From Asterionellopsis glacialis (Eukaryota > Bacillariophyta > Plagiogrammaphyceae > Rhaphoneidales > Asterionellopsidaceae): DNA of 41,177 nt. Under the pieces are notes generated by a model. The model worked only from the letters and a program-made list of their open reading frames with translations, searched no databases and was not told the DNA's origin. The stretch is from positions 5,637-46,813 of the forward strand of contig WKLE02000728.1 in assembly GCA_014885115.2 (NCBI GenBank). Direction: 5' to 3'. Positions 1-8,573 of the stretch are shown one piece after another; within the stretch, counting starts at the first letter, position 1; every line of letters starts with the position of its first letter. A program made the translations under genes and the position numbers.

Positions 1-71
1 TTCCAACAGATATGATGTATGATGTATTAACTTGCATCTTGGTCATCATTCATCATCTCCGCGTGCGTTCA

Positions 72-1532
72 ATGATGAAAGACTCTAGATGGCTGTGGTG
101 CTTGCTATGCTTGCCAACTGTTACCTCTTTCTCTCCTCACTACAGAACAAACCAACGCTCGTTTTCTTTAGCCGTATCCTCCCACTGTGCCGATGACAAT
201 GAAGCTCAACAGACGGATCAATTTTCCCGTCGTGATATCTTCCGTAGCGCAACGGCAGCTGTCTCGGCTCTTTCCTTTTTACAGACATCAACCACATTCC
301 CTTTTACAGTGAATGCCGCAGACGACGTAAAGCCAGTTAGCATTAGTGCTTCATGGTCAGCTATTGCTGGTCTCAACAAGGCTGAATCTACTGACTTTGT
401 GTCCTTTGATCAATCGGCCTATAAAGCTATGCGTGATGACCCATCGCGTACACCATTATTTCAAAAGGCATTAATCGAACGTTTAAATTCTGCTCCAGGT
501 GGTCCCGAGTCACAAACGGTTCTTGATTTGGGAACTGGACCGTTTGCACTGTTTGCCTTGTTGGCAGCAGAAGCGGGTGCTGGGAAAGTATATGCTATTG
601 AAGCTGATCCAGAAGCTGCTCGGAATGCGAGATACCAGATTAAACGTGCTGGATTTTCAGACACAATTACCGTATTAGAAGGATTTTCTACAGATGTCAC
701 ATTGCCAGAAAAGGTTGATGCTATTGTTGCTGGTAAGTACTAACATGATCGGCGAGTTAGAAATTAGTTTTTCACTTCATCTCAACACACTCTTAACACT
801 ATTGTTTTTGGCAAACTCGAACAAATATCCATAGAAATCGTTGGCAGTATTGCTTCTGAAGAGGGTGCATTCGCTACTGTTTTAGACGCTCATAAACGAT
901 TCGCGAAAGACCCAAATAATCCTGCATCATGGATACCTAATCGTATTCAAACATATGCAGCTCCAGCTTCGTACACATTGCATAATATGTTTAAACCACC
1001 TGCCTTCGATTGGGAAAAGCTAAGCGGTGAACCAGTGCGATTCAATTGTCGTGATCAGGGTTTACAATTGTTGTCGGATCCAGTTTTAGTAGAAGACATA
1101 TCCTTTGCTGACATATCCAATGCATACCAACAGTCTGAAAAGAAAATTAATTTGTCATTCAAGGTAGATGGTGAACGGCTAGAAGACAATGAAGATAATT
1201 TCTTTAACAATTTACGTGCTGGACGAATGGATGCTAAAGAAGCAGCTATAGTGGCAAGAGAAACAAGTCGTAGTTTTACAGGTATAGCCTTTTGGCCAAG
1301 ATTGACATTAGATGCAGCAGGGACGAACATTGTAAATTCAAGAAAGTATCCGGATGGTGGACATCAACGAAGTCATTGGCAAACAGTATTACCAATCATG
1401 ACACCTACACCGATCGGTGGTTTGAGTGGCGGAGATACAATTACAGTAACTGCAGATTTCGATCTGCCAGACAAACCTACCAAACCTGCACAATATACCT
1501 TGAATGGAAACGTTTACCCTTCATCTGCATAG
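72..1532 (+). CDS. PRMT-fold SAM-dependent methyltransferase, predicted thylakoid-lumen protein
   Basis: Two exons, 72-732 and 835-1532; the intron 733-834 begins gtaagt and ends atag and joins in phase to restore the motif EIVGSIASEEG. About 452 aa. SAM motif I is VLDLGTG, followed by the acidic AIEADP strand. EIVGSIASEEG resembles the PRMT double-E loop, and the C-terminus has the SHWQT...GGDTI pattern of the PRMT beta-barrel. The N-terminus reads as signal peptide, an F-containing cleavage region (TSFSP), a transit stretch, then SRRDIF plus a hydrophobic run ending VNA-AD, that is, a Tat-type lumen signal. I chose the start at 72 because it gives a clean signal peptide; an in-frame ATG at 12 adds 20 residues. 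Substrate is unknown. Fold assignment is firm; arginine as target and lumen location are inferences. An AATAAA-like signal lies near 1550. Confidence 0.8.
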
Positions 1533-1684
1533 TCCATTTAAATTTTAGCTAATAAAGTTTCCACTTACTTGTGGGAGCAGATCAAAGCGCACTGACGCCA
1601 CGCCTTCGAATTTTGCATCTTCTACTTTCTAATGAGTTAGCTATTTAGAAACATCAGTAGGTTCCCCCCTGATCTTTTTCTGCA

Positions 1685-4423
1685 TTAACTCAAGCACGAA
1701 CTCCGAGCAAAATTTATGCCTTCTCGTGTGAGGAAAAGATCTTCTTCCTCTTCGATGTAGTCCTCTTCGTCGCTGTCATTTTCCAATCCTTCTCCAAATT
1801 GAAAGAGCGATGATTCATCCATATTGTCCTTGCTATAACGAATCGAAATCAATGCCAATGCACGGTTGTGAACTCCGACTTGCTGTTGAATAGACGCCCA
1901 ATATCTTGGTGGTGCCAATGCTGGGTCGACGTTTGTGTTAACTTCACTTTCGCGTACAGATGCATATTCTTCCACAGTTTCAACGTCTCTACCTACGTAT
2001 GCAATTCGAATAGCCATACTATCGTCTCTCTGGCAAGGTTCTGGCAAATATCCCTGTAGTAAAGAACAGCTGGATTCAATATTGGGTACTTCTGTCACCA
2101 TGAGCATTGAAGAGTTCGATGATTTTTGGTTCAACAGAACTTTGGGGCAGTCCATTACAATTCTTCGTAAGATGTCCATCCCATCAGCACCACCGCCAGC
2201 TGCATATAATGCGGGTGAGTTGTTGGGTAGCTGTCGTGCATCATCTGAATCGGGACACGGTACTGCCACAAAGGGCGGATTTGATACAATCCTATCAAAG
2301 TAACCAGAATTTTCCAGCCCTATCGATTCTCTACTATTCTTCTGAGACTGTTCCAACATTTTGAAAACACCATCATACAAATCTCCATGAATAACACTTA
2401 CAGATGGATTACGCTGACCTGCTGGATATCCTTGCATTCCACTAAAGTTCAAAACGATGTTGGCTACAGCAAAGTAGCATGCTCTTTCATTAATGTCAGT
2501 ACACACAAGCTCGTCATAATTACCATAGCAACACCAAGCTGTAAAGATCCCTTGAATTCCACACCCGCAACATAAATCTAATATCCTGGATGGAGTTGAG
2601 GTTGTAGACGAATGAGGCAGTGGTTCCGAAACATGATTATTCCTGGAATAAGTTGAGGTTGACCCGCACTCTCCCGCTCCAGCTGTCAATGCTAAAAGTT
2701 CCAAGGTGTCTTCACCTACAGGCATAACAGCATCACGTATCATTCGTAAGGATTCCATAGGCCAATCTGTTATAAAGATGAGACAATTTCCGAAATTGAT
2801 TTCTTCGAAACTCGAACAATCCTGTGCCCCTACGGGTGATGGTGCGAAGCCATGCAAATCATTCATTGGACTGATTGGAAAGACCTGCACTGTACCAATT
2901 ACCCTACGAGTAGAAGCGTCCTTGATATCCTTGCTGAAATTGAATATTGGTTCAGTCAGTAAACCAGATTCTACCATTGTTTGTAATACAGATGATCCAA
3001 GAACTGTTTCTACTGTAGTCACATCCAATGCAATTCCAAATAAAAATAAGCTCGCCAACACCTCAATTCCCGGCAGAAGAAGCTCTGCTGCAGGTGATAA
3101 TGATAATTCCTTTTGTTTCAAATAAATTGCAAATTCGTGACGATGTTGAAAGAAGGAATTTGCACTAAAAATTCGATCGGGATGTGTCGCATTTTCCACT
3201 TTTGGTTTATCGCCATCTACACTTGATATCAATGGTACAAGTAGTGCGCGACAATTCTGGAAATTATATTCGAACTGTGCAAAAATAGTACGAATCTTCC
3301 TGCCCAAAGTTTTTCCTCGTTGAGTCGGTTGATACTTGAAAGTAGTAATGTCTTTACTGGTAGTAGTATTTTCATCGCCCATTTCGTTTGGGGCAGATTT
3401 TAGATTGTTCAGTGCCACCATGTCTGCTTCAAATATTCCATGCTTTTCTATTTCTTGTACTTTCATGAGAGTATTCTTTTTCTGAAGAAGAGGCTTATGG
3501 AAGAAGAAGAACATGTCATCTTTGTCATCTTGACAAAATAAAAAATTGTCTAGTTCTTTCGCATTACCAAGAATGGATAACATTTCTGACTCTTCTTCTT
3601 GTAAACCTAATAACCGAACTGCATCTGTAACTTGATAACTTGAGTCTAATGTCATACGTATCATATGAGCTGCAACACAATGACTCATTTGGCCAGCTTT
3701 TTTACTTGCAATAGCCCAATCTAAACAAGAGTCGCAGAGTTCTGCTAAAATCGCGGACGAATCTGAAGTATCATCATAGTCATCAAGGTGATCCTTATCG
3801 CAGGTATCCGTTGTACAATCTTCGTATGTTGCGTCCACCTTTTGCTGTCGTTGCCGTTTCGTCAAATATTGCGATATTGACCATGCCAAAGATAGTAAAT
3901 ACGTTTGCGATTCATCCTTGGTAATGTCTAGAGATTTGTTGTCATCGCATGGAGGCGCAACAAATTGTTCTGAATGTTGTAAATGAGAATCATTGGACGA
4001 TATTATCCATTGACAAATATTTACTAACGCAATTTTACAATACGACTCGGCAATTTCATTCATCATCAAGGTGGGCGCCACTCCTGATGATGATGGTTCT
4101 ATATTGTGTTTTCCTTTATCAAAGATAAATTCAAGTGATGATGCAAGACGTGTCAGGAATTGCAATTGTTCCAAATCCCATTGCGCAGCCATCACAATCG
4201 TGTCGTCGTCACCATCGTCGTCACCATTGTGATTACTCTTTGCGTCTGTTTTCATTAGAACCAATGCATTGTTTGCCTGTTGACGAAGATCCTGTATGTT
4301 TTGAACATGTTGGGAAAGAGTGCTTTCCAAAGAAGCAGATCCGTCGTCGTCATCAGTTTGATGAAATTCATAACACAGTTTGACCGTGCTATCGCAACTT
4401 CTCTGGTCGTCCTCTGAATCCAT
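1685..4423 (-). CDS. Large protein with small-domain (NPPF-type) methyltransferase
   Basis: Uninterrupted 912-aa frame. Residues 1-600 hold acidic low-complexity stretches (Asp-rich near the N-terminus) and a helical region I do not recognise. The C-terminal third is a class I methyltransferase of the MTS/HemK/RlmG type: RILDLCCGCGIQG (about residue 612) is motif I, CTDIN the acidic loop after strand 2, and VSNPPF (about residue 710) the N/DPPY/F catalytic motif used to methylate planar amides or exocyclic amines of nucleobases or glutamine. An acidic tail (EEDYIEEEED) lies near the C-terminus. No targeting peptide is obvious. The target could be rRNA, tRNA or a release factor; the sequence does not decide. 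It is convergent with the upstream PRMT-like gene. Confidence 0.75.
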   Translation of the reverse strand: MDSEDDQRSCDSTVKLCYEFHQTDDDDGSASLESTLSQHVQNIQDLRQQANNALVLMKTDAKSNHNGDDDGDDDTIVMAAQWDLEQLQFLTRLASSLEFIFDKGKHNIEPSSSGVAPTLMMNEIAESYCKIALVNICQWIISSNDSHLQHSEQFVAPPCDDNKSLDITKDESQTYLLSLAWSISQYLTKRQRQQKVDATYEDCTTDTCDKDHLDDYDDTSDSSAILAELCDSCLDWAIASKKAGQMSHCVAAHMIRMTLDSSYQVTDAVRLLGLQEEESEMLSILGNAKELDNFLFCQDDKDDMFFFFHKPLLQKKNTLMKVQEIEKHGIFEADMVALNNLKSAPNEMGDENTTTSKDITTFKYQPTQRGKTLGRKIRTIFAQFEYNFQNCRALLVPLISSVDGDKPKVENATHPDRIFSANSFFQHRHEFAIYLKQKELSLSPAAELLLPGIEVLASLFLFGIALDVTTVETVLGSSVLQTMVESGLLTEPIFNFSKDIKDASTRRVIGTVQVFPISPMNDLHGFAPSPVGAQDCSSFEEINFGNCLIFITDWPMESLRMIRDAVMPVGEDTLELLALTAGAGECGSTSTYSRNNHVSEPLPHSSTTSTPSRILDLCCGCGIQGIFTAWCCYGNYDELVCTDINERACYFAVANIVLNFSGMQGYPAGQRNPSVSVIHGDLYDGVFKMLEQSQKNSRESIGLENSGYFDRIVSNPPFVAVPCPDSDDARQLPNNSPALYAAGGGADGMDILRRIVMDCPKVLLNQKSSNSSMLMVTEVPNIESSCSLLQGYLPEPCQRDDSMAIRIAYVGRDVETVEEYASVRESEVNTNVDPALAPPRYWASIQQQVGVHNRALALISIRYSKDNMDESSLFQFGEGLENDSDEEDYIEEEEDLFLTREGINFARSSCLS

Positions 4424-5007
4424 TATATTACCAATGATATCCGGATCTTTTTGTCTTGCATTTTCTCACCAATACTTGTCGATGAACAACAGCGATTGTT
4501 CGCATCACAACATGCATCTAGACTGACTAGAGACGGCTTTTAGCTTTCAGTTGTGTGGAAATAAAATGGTTGCAAGATTCTGTCTGCTTGTCATCCGGCA
4601 GCTTGTTCAACTTGTTTTCACGTACAGTAGGACCTACTCTCTAGTAGAGAGGACCTTATTTTCTTCCCTGTGTTATTTCTTATTTCGCATTATAAAATCT
4701 ATTTGTTTCGACTGACAGTTCAAATCAACGGTCGCCTAATATATCCTCAACGGAAGTTCTTGTTAAATGTGAAAACACATGGTCTTCATAAGATACTCTT
4801 ATACGGTTAATTACAGTTAAAAAGCACACCTGCTCAATCTGGCGATATTCCCATTTTCAGATTATTTTTCTTTTTCACACTGTTTTGTCTCCTTTGTTTG
4901 TTGTTTGTTTCACAACAAAAGACAGTCTATCGTATGCACTCACATATAGAACATATAATAATTCAAACATCGCATAACACAAGCAATACGTATATTCGCC
5001 TTTCACA
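4424..5007. promoter_or_regulatory. Divergent intergenic region (methyltransferase / PTxxPT gene)
   Basis: This 584-bp spacer separates two divergent start codons, so it should hold both promoters. No clear TATA box or known operator was identified. A palindromic block at about 4629-4657 (AGGACC...CTAGTAGAGAGGACC) resembles a shorter block at 38947-38967, which suggests a dispersed element rather than a gene-specific site. Confidence 0.35.
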
Positions 5008-5991
5008 ATGCGGTCATCGATACTTTCAGTTTTTTCTCTTTTAATCTTGGGGGCTATATCTGGATCAGACGCTATTATGAAACAACGACGTACCCATCTT
5101 TCCAAACATCGTAGAACTGCCGTTTCGCAATACATCAAAGGTGAGATCAATACACTTCAACGAACGCATAACGGTGCTAAGAAGAAGAAAGCAAAAGTAT
5201 TCTATGATGATAATAAGGCAGGAACAGATGCAGAATATGATTTACACAACAAAGATTTACGGGCTCATGTGCTAGAAAGAGATGACCTTAGATTTAGTCA
5301 TTTTGTTCATCCAGACAGTCTCACAGGTAGCCCAACATCAATGCCCACTTCCCTTCCAACGAAAGCTCCACTTATTGAAGAACCCGATGAAACCAGTGAC
5401 AGTCTTACAGGAAGTTCAACACCAATGCCTACTTCACTTCCAACGAAAGCTCCACTTGCTGAAGAACCTGATGAAACCAGTGACAGTCTTACAGGAAGTT
5501 CAACATCAATGCCCACTTCCCTTCCAACGAAAGCTCCACTTGCTGAAGAACCTGATGAAACCAGTGACAGTCTTACAGGAAGTTCAACATCAATGCCTAC
5601 TTCACTTCCAACGAAAGCTCCACCTACTGAAGAGCCTGATGAAACCAGTGACAGTCTTACAGAAAGTCCAACATCAATGCCTACTTCACTTCCAACGAAA
5701 GCTCCACTTACTGAAGAACCTGATGAAACCAATAATAACTTAGAAATCTATCCAGATGCGGATGGTTCATACTCTAGCGAAGATGAAGATAAGCCGACCG
5801 TTCCGGCAAATAAGAAGTTTGGACCTTTCATGGGAACTCTTCTTATTGCTAGTATGGTTGGAGTGTTTATTTTTGCTTTCATTGTAGTGCGAAAGAGAAG
5901 AAATGAAGACGAAGAGGACGACAAATCTGACAAGGAAAGTGACCAATCAAAACCACCACTTCCATACGACGTAGAAGTCATGGAAGCCTAG
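5008..5991 (+). CDS. Secretory type-I membrane protein with five PTxxPT-type repeats
   Basis: 327 aa. Residues 1-22 form a signal peptide (hydrophobic run followed by GSDA). A basic/charged region follows, then five 28-aa tandem repeats containing PTSMPTSLPTKAP and EEPDETS, a single transmembrane helix (about residues 271-295) and a strongly acidic/basic cytoplasmic tail. Topology would place the repeats outside the cell or in the secretory lumen. Ser/Pro/Thr-rich PTxxPT repeats are widespread in diatom cell-wall-associated and surface proteins and are likely O-glycosylated; that role here is inference. No enzymatic domain was seen. Confidence 0.8.
   Translation: MRSSILSVFSLLILGAISGSDAIMKQRRTHLSKHRRTAVSQYIKGEINTLQRTHNGAKKKKAKVFYDDNKAGTDAEYDLHNKDLRAHVLERDDLRFSHFVHPDSLTGSPTSMPTSLPTKAPLIEEPDETSDSLTGSSTPMPTSLPTKAPLAEEPDETSDSLTGSSTSMPTSLPTKAPLAEEPDETSDSLTGSSTSMPTSLPTKAPPTEEPDETSDSLTESPTSMPTSLPTKAPLTEEPDETNNNLEIYPDADGSYSSEDEDKPTVPANKKFGPFMGTLLIASMVGVFIFAFIVVRKRRNEDEEDDKSDKESDQSKPPLPYDVEVMEA
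5314..5733 (+). repeat. 84-bp coding minisatellite, five copies
   Basis: Unit starts lie at 5314, 5398, 5482, 5566 and 5650, exactly 84 bp apart, so each copy encodes 28 residues and copy-number change keeps the frame. Copies differ by a few substitutions (for example I/A/T in the x of KAPxxEEP). Because the period is a multiple of three, a second plus frame and one minus frame are also open through the array; these are by-products, not genes. Confidence 0.95.
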
Positions 5992-6454
5992 AAATGTACT
6001 ACTCAGCACAAATGACAAAAACCAAAGCAAGAAATTGGTGCGCCATACAACGAATAGACTATTTAATTTATAGAACGGTGGCGACGAGATGCTAACCAAT
6101 TTGAATTTTTTAGAGCCCTATAGTAGGCGGCTGATTTGAACCACATTACACTTATGCGTCTATACGTAACAAAGTCACACCAGAAAGTATTTAGCGCAGC
6201 CAGATGATATACTTTTAATCCTACCGGAAAGGCAATGACCGTTGCAAGCTTATACAGCATTCTCTGATATGTCCACGGCCTTCATCTCCATTGTCTATAG
6301 GAGATAAGTTACCTTCGAAGCAGTAGCAGTAAGATACATAGGAACGTACCAGCATGACGTTGAAATACTAGCTAAAGTTGCTAGTGTAAGCCTTGGTCCG
6401 CACATTCCTACCACACAGCAAAGAGATCTTAAGCGTTGAACAAGAAGATTATAG
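5992..6454. other. Gene-less spacer
   Basis: I see no coding region, tRNA or recognisable motif here. It contains the 3' flank of the PTxxPT gene and leads into the decayed ATPase fragment. Confidence 0.5.
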
Positions 6455-6752
6455 AATGGAAGGCATGGCCGACGTGGTGACTAGATTACAGAAGAAGGAA
6501 CGACCTCAAACAAGAATATCGAAAATTCGTCAGAAAACCAATAAAGACGACTAAGGGAGACACGTCAAGGCGGTCTGGTTGCTGTTGTGGGAGATGACAT
6601 CAATGATTTGCACTGGCAAGAGCTGACGTAGGTGTTGCTATTGGTGCTGGAACCGAAGTTGCAGTAGAGGCAGCTGTTGTTGTCTTGGTCCGATGATAAT
6701 TACATGACGTAGTCGTTGCGTGGCCTTGGGAATAATTTTGAGCTGGTTTAAA
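6455..6752 (+). pseudogene. Decayed inverted copy of the P1B-ATPase 3' region (relic 1)
   Basis: On the plus strand this stretch is a near-copy of the minus-strand ATPase coding sequence at about 8980-9230, covering ADLVTRLQK through the GDGIND hinge to VAIGAGTEVAVEAA. Damage is clear: a stop in place of the Gln after KDD, short deletions around the RHHQGG segment and after GDGIND, and the hinge changed to GDDIND. The match then jumps over roughly 140 codons to the extreme C-terminus (DNFELV stop, about 6731-6752). There is no start and no continuous frame, so it cannot make a working pump. Confidence 0.88.
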
Positions 6753-6953
6753 ACAATATTACATGTGGAACAATATAAAAAGATCTGCTACGTAAAATTT
6801 GGAACTAATTTGTAGAGCCGTAGATGAACTCAGAGTAAAAAATCATTTAATTTTCACCCAAATGCTCTGTGTGGAGGAAGATGTTTGCTAAACTATATGT
6901 TTCATCTTGGAAAACTTCTTTCTCAAGAATCAAAGTGATAGTAGTAGCATTAC

Positions 6954-7838
6954 TCAAAATATATGATGTCCCATGACATTCTTGACTGAATCCAAAGAAG
7001 TTTGGTTCCTGTAGAATATCATGAATTTATTCCTGCCTTGGATTTCAGAATAGATAATCGTACCAGTTCGCTTTTGGAGACTTCTCAAGTTCATGCCACC
7101 TCTACCAATAAACTTACCAACATGTGTATTGCATGTAACATGACGTGCCAATTGCATATCTCGCACGGTGCAATTCTGCGCAGACATGGTTTGAGCCTTT
7201 TCAATGGAAGAAACACCTCGTGTGTCGATATCGACAAGTTGCTTTTTGGCGACGATCAAAAGTTTGTCAACATCTGTAGATGCCCAATCTTTCATTTTTT
7301 CCGTCAATGGTCGACTGACCCAAAAGTTGGGATTACTCTTATAAATAGACTTGTCACGGTATCCATTCTCCTCAATGCCATTGTAGGAAAGCATATCGTT
7401 CAAGTTGACATCTTCACGGCCAGAAAGGACTGCATGGAACGACTGTGTGTCATGGATATTCTTCACCTTGATACCATGGAGATGAAAGAGAGCATCCGAG
7501 TCCATGCGTGTATCATGAATCACCTTGACAACACTTTTGGATTCCAAGAGTTCTTTTAGTTTCATACAGACAGATGGTTGGATTCTATTCTGTTCTCCCA
7601 AATCAATCAAAAAAACTTCATCGGATACTTCAGATGAAGATGCAGTCCCAGCACTACCAAAGTGCATAGAGACAATTTCTACTGATCCAGCTCGACTCAA
7701 ATTCACACCTTCACAATCAAATGCCACAAATGGTTGTTGATCTCGCTCATTAGCTGCTGCAGCTGCTAGAGTTGCGTTGACATCAGCAAGAAATAGATCT
7801 GCAGTCTCCACGGACGTGGAATCAACAACCAAAACCAT
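6954..7838 (-). CDS. DEDD-family 3'-5' exonuclease with C-terminal KH-like domain
   Basis: 294 aa, single exon. Exo I motif FDCEG (D41, E43), Exo II IHDTRMDSDAL (about 108-117) and Exo III WASTDVDKLL (D189) give the four acidic ligands of an RNase D / WRN / EXD1-like nuclease. After a linker, THVGKFIGRGGMNL (about 238-251) carries the GxxG loop of a KH fold, so the C-terminus probably binds single-stranded RNA. The likely role is RNA 3'-end trimming or decay; substrate unknown. No targeting peptide is visible. Start chosen at the first Met, directly preceding the fold. It sits between two relics of the neighbouring ATPase gene. Confidence 0.8.
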   Translation of the reverse strand: MVLVVDSTSVETADLFLADVNATLAAAAANERDQQPFVAFDCEGVNLSRAGSVEIVSMHFGSAGTASSSEVSDEVFLIDLGEQNRIQPSVCMKLKELLESKSVVKVIHDTRMDSDALFHLHGIKVKNIHDTQSFHAVLSGREDVNLNDMLSYNGIEENGYRDKSIYKSNPNFWVSRPLTEKMKDWASTDVDKLLIVAKKQLVDIDTRGVSSIEKAQTMSAQNCTVRDMQLARHVTCNTHVGKFIGRGGMNLRSLQKRTGTIIYSEIQGRNKFMIFYRNQTSLDSVKNVMGHHIF

Positions 7839-7933
7839 ACTACAAAAATCAGTGAACAGATTCTTTTTATGTCAAAAGCTGCACACTTTGTCGATCCGAG
7901 ATGAAAGATTTTTTTGGCTCCCTTCTACTTCAT

Positions 7934-8070
7934 TTCCTACTACTCTGAAAATTTCAATGGCTCTTGAAAACTTCGTTTCCTACCACTCCGTTCTGACTCG
8001 CTGTGAGAGTTTTCATCCTACAGGTCTGAAATTTTCAAGGCCTCGTAAAAACTTCGTATCCTACCAGTTT
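7934..8070. repeat. Imperfect ~81-bp tandem duplication upstream of the exonuclease gene
   Basis: Two related blocks, each containing CTGAAA-TTTCAA-GGC-CTCG/T-AAAACTTCGT-TCCTACCA, with anchors at 7944 and 8025 (offset 81 bp). They lie within 250 bp upstream of the minus-strand exonuclease start and so may overlap its promoter. Confidence 0.7.
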
Positions 8071-8167
8071 AGCTTTAGTGAAGTAAATTCTGCAGAAGAG
8101 TTCACGTTATCCTAGGCATAAGCATCGAACGTCAGAATTATCGATTTAGATAATTTGGCAGATAGAT

Positions 8168-8275
8168 ATGGAAGACATGGCTGACTTGAAAAGGCCTCAA
8201 ACAAGAAAATCTAAAATTGGCCAGACAACCAGTAACCAATAAAGATGATCACGGGAGTCAACACCAAGGTGTTTA
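8168..8275 (+). pseudogene. Short second relic of the P1B-ATPase gene (relic 2)
   Basis: On the plus strand, opposite to the parent, the sequence aligns with the ATPase segment from KADL to RHHQGG (GACATGGCTGACTTG, then CCTCAAACAAGAAAATC). About 15 bp encoding TRLQKRE are missing and stops are present. It covers the same segment as the 5' part of relic 1 but is more diverged, so either two copying events or one copy split in two is possible. Confidence 0.7.
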
Positions 8276-8573
8276 GGAAGAGGATACTTCTATACCTGTA
8301 AGAATCTCCTCAGTAGAGGATAATGATCCATGCGTGACATACTCAACCTTTTGCAATTGCTTGAAGTATATTCTCATCTAAAGTGTTTGTCCAATTTTTG
8401 GTTCAATAAGGGCCAAGAACAACCAATAAAAACATCATTGAGTGGTACTTCATTTTCTTAGACTCTAATGTACAACATCGAGTCTCTTGTTGGTCATGCA
8501 ATAGTATCGGTGACATCGCTATTTCAAGTTTTACTTTGTAGATCTTTTTATATTTTTCAAAATCTAATATTTT

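Noticed and set aside
5282..5743. Second open frame through the PTxxPT repeats (and the minus frame 5307-5732)
   Set aside because: The period is a multiple of three, so off-frames stay open automatically; only the frame at 5008 has a signal peptide and membrane helix.
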